In this document: positions 44,301 through 56,300 of the stretch, piece by piece
Layout of the letters: every line of letters starts with the position of its first letter
Numbering within the stretch: the stretch's first letter is position 1
DNA from: Gavia stellata
Taxonomy: Eukaryota; Chordata; Aves; Gaviiformes; Gaviidae
Direction: 5' to 3'
Length of the DNA: 64,000 bases
Assembly (NCBI RefSeq): GCF_030936135.1
Contig: NC_082602.1
Span: forward strand, 3,658,001-3,722,000
The notes under the pieces: generated by a model
What the model was told of the DNA's origin: nothing
The model's database searches: none
What the model saw: only the letters and a program-made list of their open reading frames with translations
Translations under genes and position numbers: made by a program

Positions 44301-47300
44301 GAAGGTAGGCAGTGGAACTGATTAATCTCCTCTGCGCAGAGGACAAACAAAGGGACAAAATTAGGTTAAGCTCTCATTGTCCTCAAACGGTCTGTGCAAG
44401 CGGTGTCATGACTCAGCATCGCCACATGTTGAGTGTTCAGTGTGAGACTGCATTATTGCAAAGTGAAGCAGGAAAGCCACAGATGTGGTACCTTTCTTAA
44501 TGTGATCTGCGAGTTTTGGTTAGCTGCCGGTGTGTGAGAGCTGTCTCCAGAAAGGCAAGGCGGTGTATGTCGGGAGCCCTGAGTGCCTGGAGGGACTCGG
44601 CTTTCAAGGCATACACCCACGTTTCTCTTGCATCTGTTAAACTTGTCCTCAGACTTTAGAGAGATGTAAAATCAAACCGTCGGTCTTCCTTAATGCTCCT
44701 CATCCAAAAACATTGACGATTGGGAAGGCATTAACGATGCTCCCTCTACTGGTCACACCATTTGTGGACCGCACTGCGGGGACTGAGGATCTGTGGGTCT
44801 GGTGGTGTGCGGCACTTAGAAATGCAACTGCCCTACCTCAGGTGGCTACTTCTTATTCTTGCTGCTCTCTGAAATATGAGCCGATGCATTTTTAAAGCTC
44901 CTAATTGATTTTGTACCCATGTAGCCAAAAGACCTGCTGGCTGTTTGGACTGTTGATAATTACTTCAAAGCATGTCTTGCCGCAAGAAATGTCATCCTTC
45001 TCCCCCACCTCCACTACATTTCCTAACCTGGTCGCTTCGTATTTCCCTTTGGTCTCCCACGTGCCTGCAGCAGAACGCCCGTTGGCATTAATTAATTACA
45101 TGAGTCATAAATAGCTCCAGGCTTCTTACCAGAGGAGCCCAGCCTCAGCCAGCCACTGATGCATTCTAGCATGACCTTGCAAGGATGCACCAGTTTCCTC
45201 CCAGCCCCCTTTTATATACATTATTTATCTTCTGCTCAAGGAGGCTGCCCTCTCGCAAAGTGGCTTCATTAACTTTTGCAATAGGATCTAAACGACAGGC
45301 TGTTAATGAATATGGCTGCAGTTAGGCAGGCTGGCTTGCGGGCGTCATCCCCTTGTAGGTAGAGTGATGTGCTGTGCGCGTGTTTCCAAGCGGTGGGACT
45401 CTGCGATAGCTGTGTTGGGTGGCAGCGTTCCCACTTGGAAAGCTGACAAATCGTGGCTCCTGGTAGGAGGGCACGAAGTCGGAAAACTCAGGTTTTGTTG
45501 CTCTCATTCCCATTGTGCAGCTACGACCGGCGCTGCTGGGCCAAAGGCTTTGCCTAGCGGAGGGCAGGACCTGAGCTGTGAGAGCACAGAGCACGATGGA
45601 GACGCCTTGGTTCTTCTGTTCCAGTCTGAGGCTCCCCCCTGGTCAGAGCTGGGGTGTGTGTGTGCAGATGCGCTGGCAGCACATGTTTGCTGATAGCATG
45701 CCTGCGTTACCCCAGGCTCCAGCTGGTATTTTGCTTTCAGCAGAACTAATCGGAATTTTATTTAATAATCCTTTGTTCTACCCGTTCTGCAGAGTTAAAC
45801 ATACACTCCTATTTGTGCTAATAAACGGTTGTGCAGGCCGCTACCTTCCCACACTGCTCAGAAAATAGATCCTGTAGGATGAGTTGCGTTTGGGAGTTTA
45901 AATTACTTCTGTCTTGAAGAATATCCATGAAGAAGGCTCCCTGGCCTAGCTGGTTCTGAAAGCCCAAGGGAGTGTGTGACCCAAGAGCTGAGTGATTTGT
46001 GTCTTGCACAAAAGCGCTAGATGCTTTAGCATCGTGCTTATCTAGTCTAGTCCCAAGAAGCTGAGGATGCTTTATGAACAGCTTCATATGGAGCAATATG
46101 TATTTCTTCTAGGGTGGCTAGTGGCTGGCTGATCGACTCCTTTGAACATCTGAGTCACGTACCAAAGTCTTGCTCCAGTCGGGAACAAAGTGGATCATCT
46201 CTTGGAGAGCGGCAGCTCCTTCCCTGTGAGAGAAGGGTTGGGCTGGGCGGGCGGCCGGGCCTCGGGGAGAGGCTGGTTTGGCAGCCCCTCTGCCTTGCCT
46301 CCTCCTGCGTCTCCAGTGGTGGCTGTGTGCCCTGCGTTGCAGCTGGCCAAGCGGCACAGCCCTGGCACAGAGGTGGCTGGGGCAGCTGCCTGCATCTCTG
46401 GAGACGAGGCTTGGCTGCCTCCAGGCTTTTATTTGTTTCGCTTAGTGAAAAAACTAAGGCTGTAGTGAATAAATAAAAATGCAAAGAAATGCAAAGGTAC
46501 TTCCTGGCCAAAATTTTCTAAAGTAATTTTTAAAGGAAAGGAAGGCTTCCAGTAGGAAGAAACCCACCTGGACTCTGACTGGATTAAAATGGAATGATTT
46601 TTGACTTGAGGTCTGAGGAGTAAAAGAGTGAGTGTCCTTTGCCACATTCAAACAAGAGGGAAGCAAATTTTCAGTAGAGAAAAAAAGGAACCCCGCCGCT
46701 TAGCACAGATCTGTGCATTAACAGCTTACAAGATTAAACACTGAGGGAACGGCTACTGAGGTACAACAGCGAAAAGCTGCACATCTTACGTCTTGGGGCA
46801 TTAGGGGAGATTCTAAGCTGGGATGCAAGAGTGGGAACTGGATCAGTTGAGGCAGTGACACATGCCACCATGCCCTGGTCCAGCAGCGGGAGCAGAGCGG
46901 CCAGGCCACAGGACTACTCTCGGAAGGCTTCTAAGTTGGACAAGGCATAATTCGATGAGGCTCCTTCTCTTTCGAAGCCTGCATACAGGGTATTAAATTA
47001 TGGGACCATATCTGCTTTCAGTTGAAGCAGGGGAAAAGTGCGTGTACTGACTGATATATCAGGGCTACTGGAGAGCCGATCATAGCAAACAAATCTGGTA
47101 GTGTTCTCTGTTACCATTTTTATCTTGCTGGGTGGGAATAGTGCAGTGGCTGTGGTGTGCAGTAGTTCAGTTTTAGACATTTGATGCAGTGCCATGTAGA
47201 GAGATACAATGAAAAAGAAAAATCTTGTCCTGGATAAACCCCCCAACCCCTCAAAATACCCCAAACCCACCAAGCGCTAAAGAGATCAATATCTGCCCCT

Positions 47301-50300
47301 GTGTAGAGCCACCGGTACCAACTCTGCTTGCAGATGAGGAGTGCTTCTCGTGTTTTGCAGCCATCAGTACCCAGGCCTTTTCTGTGTAACTTTTGTTAGT
47401 GAATTTAAGGATACAGAGTCTTTTCCCGGTGTGTTTTTAAGCTGAACTGAAATCAAAGGGCCAAAGAACCTGCGTTAGGTGAGATCAAGACTGCCTGGTG
47501 TTCGGAAAGCATAAGAACATCTTGTTATCCTCAGTAAGGTGATGAAGGTATATATCTGAAGTAGGACTGGCAACTGGAACAAGTACCTTAATGGAGGTGG
47601 CTGCTTGGAAAGTTTAGAGTTAAAAATACCCAACAAAAATCCACTGGGGTGAGAACAAACTGAATAAGAGATTGTGGTGCAACATCACTGTATCAGAAAT
47701 AAGCCAGTGCTTGCCTCGCCTCGGTGTTGCAGAAGAATCAAAAGCAGAAATGAAAGGCTGTAATGCCGCTTTGCAGAGGAGAGGATTTTTGCCTTCAGTT
47801 CTGATCCTGCCATTATCGAGGGATACTGAAATGATCGAGGGTGCTCAGCAGTGTGCAATTAGAGCAACAGTGGGATGAGAAGATGTGACAGTTGAGCAGA
47901 TGAGACTGGAGATCAACGTTTGTATGATCTTGGGAAAAAGGGAGATTAAACTGGGGTTGCCATGAAAATGCTTCCCTGCGAATGATATTCTTCAGGAAAA
48001 AAAAAGGCTTATTCACATTATTTGCATTTGGTGAAATGTGAATCTGAAGTGGCATTTGAAAAATCAGACTAGACAATAGAGGGAAAATATCTTTGTTGGA
48101 GTGTTTGGGCCTTGGAGCAGAGCGATGAGGCGGCGTTGGAGGTATGGAGAGAAGGCTGAGACGCCGCACTGAGGAGAACGCAGTGCAGGAAGTGCAGAAG
48201 GTTTGTGCTAACTTGCCCGCGTGTGACAGAGATCTCTTTGGTGACCTTACTATAGAGGAGAGAAACCTCTTCTTTCCAGAGGTGCTTAGTACCTCTCTGA
48301 CTTAATTTTAGCAGGAACCGTGAGCGCTGGAGGAGGGAGGGTTTGCTGAGAGGGTTATAAAGTTTCTGAATCCCCTCGTCCCTTCAGGACAGGGCTGCCT
48401 GCAGTGTGCCATTGGAGAGCAAAGCGGTGTGCTGCTCTGTGCGCCCCGGCACTGCCGCAATCCCCTCCAGCCCAGCAGCTCAGCCATTTTGGAGGTGCTG
48501 TGGGTGCCTCTGCCTTTAGAGGTCACGCTGTGGGTGCCTCTGCCTCCCACCCAGTGGGCATCCCGCCTCCTCATTTCCCCGAGACTGCTGTTCTGCCACC
48601 AGCCAGCCGAGACAGCATCACCTCTTTGATCTTAAGAGGACAATTTTTCTCGGTGGAGCTGGCAGGGGTTGAATTACAGCGGTGCCTTAATAGAAGACAG
48701 GGACCCAGCACATTAAGTGCAAAAAAAAAAAAAGAGAAAGAACACATTAATTAGCAAAAGTAGGCAGATCATCCCAAAGGTGCCGTGACCCTTCTGCCAG
48801 ATGATTTCCCGGGTCTGTCTGAATTAATTTACTGGCTCCATAGCTGGGCTCCTCCTCTTGGTCATTTGGTGAGTGTAGCGAGTAGGTCACATTGATGTGA
48901 GCTCCTTGTCCTAGTATTCCCGGATGCGTCTCAAGCCTCCTGGCATCTCTGCAGCAAAGCCAAAGCCCAGCTCTTAAAAACTGTTGCTGTCTTTGCTATA
49001 ATAGGCAATGCTAGGAGCCACAGGGATGAGGCTTCTTTGGAGAAATGCAGTGCTTGATTATTAATTTCCTTAAATAAGTTGTACTGTAAATCCCTCATGT
49101 TTGAGGCATAGCAGGGTCTGGGAAGTTAGCGGAGCCTTTAATGTGCTGGAGGTTTTTATTCTTGTCTTAAAGATGTGCAAAAATCCGGTAACCTCCAAAT
49201 GTCCCACTTGTATTTGTTTCTTAGTTTGCAGAATGCCTTTCACCATAGCAACTAGGGTTTGATTTCCTCAAGCGCATGAATTTTCATGGATTTGTGGCAG
49301 GGCGGAACGGACCCAAAACCCTGAGCTAAAGCAAAGGTTTTGCAGTACGGCAGTGGCAGGAGCACCACTAGATTTGGCTTGTGAAGAAGGGGGACCCTGG
49401 ATGGAGAGGTTCTCAGCTGAACAAAGGCCTGCATCTGGCCCCAAATAGTTTTATTTGCCAGAAATCAGGCCTGACAGATTAATTTAGACTGTTGCCGAAC
49501 ATCACCCTCCCCACTGCTGCATCACCCTCTGGCAGCTGAGGTGGCTTTGCTCCAGTTTTATGAAGAGCTGAGGTTTCGCATGGCAGCAGTTAAAGGAGAA
49601 GGATTGGCTGCTCCCATGTTTGCAGAGCTCGGCTGGAAACCTCGTACCCTTCCCACCCGTGGAGGTCAGGAGGGTGTTACGGACGGTATGAAGCATGCTC
49701 CTCTTAGGTCTGCAGATGAAACCCAGCTGGGGAGAGGCAGGAGTATTGCACGTGTTAGTAGGAGGGAACAGAGCTCCAAATGATCTTGAGAAATCAGATG
49801 GAAACAAATGGGCTGCTGCGAACAAGGGCAGGTCCAGAAGGGAGTGGTGGCATTGGTGCAGGACGGAGAACTGCCTCGATACCAGCCGCATGGGGACTGG
49901 GGTTTGGGTTATGGGGGACTGCTCCGGAGCACAAGCCAGCCGAGTGCATCTGGGGAAATAAAAGAGGGAGGCAAATGTCTGTAAAGTAAACCTCTGACTA
50001 CGCTTAGCACTCGGCCCCCAGCTGAAGTACTTGTCCAGTTTTGGGCACCATGGATGGGTGCAAAGAGCCCAGAAAGCAACAATAAAATAATTGGCGGGCT
50101 AGAAAATGTCTGTGAGCTGAGACTGAAAGACTTAGAGTTGTTTGGAGGCTAATAAAGGTAAGGAGGAGGACAACACACAGGAAAAACTCTTGAAGCATGT
50201 GAAAGCTTTTGCCAGTAGTGGATACTCTATCCTCCATGCTCTGATGGTGGAGCGAGAAATAATGGGCTTAAATTGCAGCAAGAGGTTCAAAGTAGGTGTT

Positions 50301-53300
50301 AGGAAGATCTTTGTAATGGGAAGGATAATGAAGCACTGCCCTAGAGGAGCAGGAGAAATGGGGGTCTCGGTTCTTTGGAGGGAGCAGAGATGTTAGTCCA
50401 GGATCTGCCAGCAATGAGCTCCTCCTGCCTTGGGGAAGGAGAGAATGGTGGACCTGATGACCTCTTTTGGTCATTTCTTCAGCCCGTCGCTTTATGATTA
50501 CTGCGTGAAATATATGCAAAACACCCATGAGATGGCATTTGCGAACGTACCAAAAGCTTCTTGGCATTTATGTGGCATTTACTTTGGCTCAGTAAAATAA
50601 AAATACAAAAAAGAAACCTCCCATCTTGTATGCCTAGGATCTTTCTCCCCAAACTCCGTATGTGCTTCTTGCTCTTACATTGGTGGTACTTTTTCAGGTA
50701 GAGACGGTTCTGTTGTTATTGCTTTCCGAGGAACGGCACCGGTGATTTAATCAGAAGGGCTTTTCCTGTGTCATGAGGAGATACCCCTGACTTGCATCCC
50801 GTGCTGGGCTCGTGCTAACCCAAAGTGCTCGCTTGTTTGTAATTTCAGGTCTTAGTGGTTCATGCCAAAGCTTGAGGATATAAATGACTCGAGTAGTAGC
50901 AAGCAGAAAGCGAACGATAAAGTAGTTAGTGCTTTGCTTATGATACAGATCAGCTGCTCTCCCAAAAGATAGGCCGCTGGGACTTTTATGGCCAGATTTT
51001 CTCCCTCGTGAAGTCTGCGTGCTTTATTCTTCCTAAGGGAAATGAGGTGAAAGGGCCTCTGCTGCCACCTTTTAAAACCTGTCAGAGGTTGAAAGAAAAC
51101 GAGAGGAGAAGGGCTGCTCCTCGCGTTATCCGGGTGGAAGGACTCGATGCTATATTGGTGATGGAGAGACACTCCAGGGCCAGCTGCACGTTTGCAGAAC
51201 AAAACAAACGATCCGCATGCACCCGCCGAGCTTTGTGGCTGATGCTCGGAGGCCTTGGCGCAGGCAGCGTGCTCGTGGTGATGGCCCAGATGACAACCGC
51301 TTTCCCTCTCTGCCCTTCCTAGCCCTCGCTTCCACCCTTGCCATGCAACTCTGCATGATGTCTTAATCCTGTAGCACCTGTGCAGTAATGGAAGGTGTTG
51401 GATGCCCAGCCGGCGGTCCTTTAAAAAGCCGTGAAAAGGAAGCAGTTGCTAATTTGGAGAGGAGGTGGGGAATGCCGGGAAGAGCCGCCTCTCTGGATGA
51501 GCGCCTGTCTACCTGCTTTTCCTACGCTTCTCGTGCATTATTGCTGGCAAGCGTCCACACGCAATTAAACCTGTGACAGATAATCATTGGTGGAGTGGTG
51601 TCCAGAGTGAATAATACAGGAATCAGGTATTTCTTTTTTGGCACCAAACTGTTTCAGACAACATATTTTGAAAGTTGAAAATAGAAGGAAAAAAAATAAT
51701 CTGTTAATGGTACAAACTCCCCAGGTCTTCACATGTTTACCCAGTTGTGTCTCATCTTCTGGGAGCCACCGGGGGATTTGGTTTGGGGTTTGTATGTCAT
51801 AGTTTGGGGGAGTTTAGGTCGCAAATGGAAAGGGTTTTGGTGCATTTCTCAGGACCAGGAAGAAGGAGCTCTGCCAGCACGTACTGCAGCCTGGGAACTG
51901 GGGCAGCTTCTGCCTTTTCGTGCTGTGGAGGTAACAGCCTTCTGTAGACCATTGGGGTGGTCAAAAGGGAGGTGTTGGTAGCATAAATCAGCAAAGCCGA
52001 AATGGGGGGCAGGCAGGCTGGCCCTTGAGGTCCCCCTTTTACCAACAGCTTTCCACTGCTGAACTGTGTTGACGAGTCAGCCTGCCGAGGAGCAACAGAG
52101 GCGCAGCTCAGACCTGAGCGGCCCTGACAGGTCTGTGTGGGAGGTCGCAGGAGTGAGGCGCGTTAAGCAGATAGGTGGGATCCCAAGAGCAAGATTGGAG
52201 GCTGCGGTTCGTGCAGCAAAGGAGGTTAATCAGAAGAGCTCCGATGGATAGAGTTTGCTGGAGTTCAGTGGACTCTTCTTAGAGTCCATCAGTGTTTCTT
52301 GGTGTCACTTCCACATTTCTAAATTTTTTTTTTTTTTTTAATTTTTAATCCATCCATGTTTTTTGCCATCAGTAACTTTTCCTCTATCAATCCTTTTTGC
52401 TTAATCCTGGTATCAGCTCTGTAGCACAGCAGTTTGCTGAAGAGTCGGCACCTTCCCTGCTGTAGCTGGCATGGGTACCGCAGTTGTGCTTTAGCCAGAT
52501 GATTTGGAAGAGCGATTGTTCTCTGCTCTTCTGCAGTGTTTTCTATCTCAAGCTGTGGATGCATTATACAAGGATTAATTCAAATGTATCATCCCTTATG
52601 AGATGGAAAAATAGCCTGATGTTTATTTGGGCAAGTCACAGCCCATGGTCTGATCCTGTCTGAGTCCCTCCCCTCCCTTGTAGTATAAGATAGTGCAAGA
52701 AGGGTTTGGGTTGTTGGGGTCATGCTCTGCTGCGAGTACCGCCGGGAATATCCAGGGGAGGGTGCGGAGAGTCTGAAAACAAACAGGTTTCACTGCTCCA
52801 TGTTGAGGCACCTCTTCAGAAACGCCGCTTAATTTTTCTCCATGTTTGTCAGCGGGTGCCTGAGATTTTGTTTGCTTCTTCCCTTCCCCGAAGGGGGTAA
52901 CAGCACCGTAGCATGCTGATTTCCCACAGAAAGCAACCTCCCGTCCCTCCCGGCTTTCCGAGTTGTTCCTTCATTCACCGCAGCTCCCGATCAGGACACG
53001 CCAGGGGTAGCGGCTGCCGCCGGGCGAGCTGGTGACAGTTGTCGCTGCGTGCAGAGCAGATGAAGCTGTAAAGCCTGCGGCTCCTCTGAAGCTTGAGTTT
53101 AATCTCCTGGTTTGAGCTCTCTCCACGCTGCTGTCTGCTGCTGGACCTTGATTCCTGGCGCGATCTTGCATCGCCACAGCGCTGGGTTGCCTGTCAAAAG
53201 CAATCCTCCTGCAGATGTTCTGCCATGGAGGCAGAGACGAGTGGCGCTCAGCCTGTTCGCATGCCTTCCTGGAAGGGATCTTTTGGTGGATAAACACCTT

Positions 53301-56300
53301 CAACCCAGGCAAAACAGAGGAGAAGGGATTGTTGGCGTCCTGTCCTTAGCGTGGTCTGCGCAGCAGGAATGACAGTGAGCTCATCTGCAACCGTAGGTTC
53401 CCGGAGCTGCGAGCCTCTTCCCGCGTCTCAGAAGTTCTGTGCTCATTCCAGACATGGAAAACGGGACCCCCCCTCAGCCCCTTGCTGAGGGCAGCCGGGT
53501 TTCTTAGGCTGATTGGTCACAGGCTAATGACATTACATGCCTCTGCTCGCCCGCAGCGCTGATTCACCCGGGACAGTTTTGTACTGTTAATCTATAATAC
53601 CCCTACCCTAAGGCACTGCTTTCTGTGGCTGGAGTTCACAACAAAGCGAGCTCCCTGCAGACTGGGGGGGGTATGTCTGTGTGTGTGTGTATGCATTTTA
53701 TCCTGTGATAATGCTGCTCTTTGGTGGTAGTTTTTAATTGCAAGGCATTGCAATGAATCATTGTTCCCTCGGCATTTCTGAGCACCGAGGTTCTCGGCAG
53801 AGCTGCTTGGATTTTTTATTAATTCAGGATGGGTCCTTTTTGGCTGACTACCGTAGACGACGTAAGGCTTTAAAAACTGATCAATAATCCTGATGGCAGC
53901 AGGAAAATCCAGGCCAGGTGGCATGAGTGCAAGCCAGAGATTACGTGAAGGAAGTTTTAAATACCTCTTACTCCCTTCCCTTGTCTGGACTTATTTTGTC
54001 CTCCTGCTGCCCAGTGCCTCTCCAGGCGAAGCCATTAATATTTCTCATGCTTGTTGAGCCTGTGACAGGTGATTTAAAAGCACCAGTTTGTGTTGGCATC
54101 TCCGCTTTTCATAACCGGAGCTGAAATGCATCGCTGCTGTCCTTACGTGGATTAGCGCCGTGATTTATTACTGTTGTTTCCAGGTTTGAACACAAAGGTG
54201 CTGTCTCATTCTGGGAGGGTTGTCTGCGGGGAGCGAGCCCCCAAGGATGGCTGCTTGACAAATACCCGCGCTCGGGAGCACAACATCATTTAGACACACG
54301 TTTTAACTGCTTCATCGAGAAATCGTCCTCCTTTGCATTTGTTTCTACAGTGCTTCGGTAACACCTACTTTACAGGCTTAGGCAAAAGGGGGGGAAAAAT
54401 GCGGAAAAGAGGCATCCTGGTTTTCATCTGTTGCTTTGCCTTTGATAAGGAAGTTGTTGTGGTTTGGGGGCTGAAGTTTGTACTAGCATTTTTGGCTCAG
54501 GTTTGCAAGGAGCGAGCGGTTTGATGTGTGATTCTTTCTCTCCCAAAACAAGTCTTCAGCCTCTGTCTTCCTTCAGAAAATGACTGTTGGACCCCAAGGG
54601 AGCCCTGCTGTGTAATTTGAGGGTAATAGAGGGGAACGGACCTTGGAGGAAGAAGGGTTTCCAACATCTGAAAGGAATTGTCTTAAATGAGAGAAATTGG
54701 GGTGTTAGAAATGACAGGCGTGCTGCTGCCTTTTCCTGGCTCAGAATAAGTGACTTTGGGGGACAACTGGAGGAAAGCTTGCTTTCTGGGAGCTACCGCA
54801 GGGCTGGTAGCCTTTCGTCTTACCTGTGCGGTTGTGTCCTTGGACCCGGCCCTCCAGAAGAGAGAGGGAGGAGGAGGAGCGCTTGCACACGTGGGCCTAT
54901 GGTAATTTGCAGGCTGACATGTGAAATATGGGTTATCCAAGGACCAGTACGCTCCCTCTCTCGGGGGCTCGTGGTTTTCGGGGAAGGTGGCACGGCTGCA
55001 GTCCCTGCCATCCCCTGCAGATCCTGGGATGCTGCTCCCGGGAGGATGCTGTGCCACGCTCTAGGCATCCGCATCCTCCCTGTGGGAGATGCCGTGTCCT
55101 TCTAGGCATCTTCGCTGAGCGGTTTCTGAGCCTTTGGCTGTGGTCTGAAAGGCAGAGCACATCTCTGGCACGTTTGCTTAGAGGTGCTGGGTCTGGGGTT
55201 AAAAGTTAACAATGCTCTTTCCTTATTCGGTTCTAATTTAATTTGGGAAGGCAGCAGAGAGACAGAGGGCACGTAGTCTGGTAAGTGCTATTCCCTTGAT
55301 GGGAGTTAGTAGCTTGCACAGTGTGCATGGTGTTTGACTTCATAAGCTGACCTTTACCTCTACCAGGTTCATTTTCATTTATAATTCTTAAAAAAAAAAA
55401 AAAAAAAAAAAAAATCCCAACCCCCAATCTCTTATTTATTCTTCAGGCAACGAGGATGTAAATCCTTCAGCGTGTTTGGATTTATAGAATTACTGCGCTT
55501 TTGCTGAGCCTCACGTCCCACTCCAATCAAATGACACGGCTTTCGGGAACCGTGGGGGTGATTGCGTTTTTCCTCCCCCCACCTCCCTCCTAGCTGCTCC
55601 TGATCCACACCTCCTCGTGCTCCCTGCAGCCTTTTTGGGGAAAGGTGGGCCCTTGGCACCCGTGAGAAGGGACAGGAGGGGGACTAGGCAAGTCTTAGGG
55701 TTATCAGCATTTGCGCATGAAGCATAACAACCTCCAGGTATCTTCTTTCCTGGCCCAGAATAAAAAAAGCTAAAATGCATTTATAGGAGGCATTTCATCA
55801 GCTGTGCGACAGGCCTCCTCCGAAACCAGAGCGTTTCCGTGGTGGCTGGGGAGAGGGGGGAGATATAAATATCTTTCTTGGCTCTGCTTGGCTTCTCCTC
55901 AAGATAAATAGAAGTGAAAGTCAAAAGTAAGAGGCTTGGCCTTCTGAAATCTCTTCCCAAGTCCCCGGGGACGTGAGCGCAGGATGCTTTTGTGACAGGA
56001 AGCCAGCTCCCGGGGTTTCGGGGGTCTCAGAGGATGGTGTTTGAGGGGACTCCCTCCCCACAGCCCGAGGCAGATCTCGGCCGTACGGTGGCTCGGCTGT
56101 GATCCCCACGCCTGGCATCCGGTGGCTTCTGTCGTGGGAAGCCTCAGGGAGCAAAGAAGCATCAGTGAGAAGCCGGCTTGAAATGAGAGCAGAAAAAAAT
56201 GTCTGTGGTTGTCCTCTAAATCTTGTAGCATGTTTACTCTCAGAAAGTACAGCTACATTACCAAAAATCAATAGTTCTAGCAGCGTTTTCCCTGGGAAAC

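Noticed and set aside
47640-47990. Possible second CR1 or other LINE fragment
   Set aside because: A few words such as GTGCAATTAGAGCAAC look LINE-like, but the order of landmarks is not convincing and no 3' end is seen.
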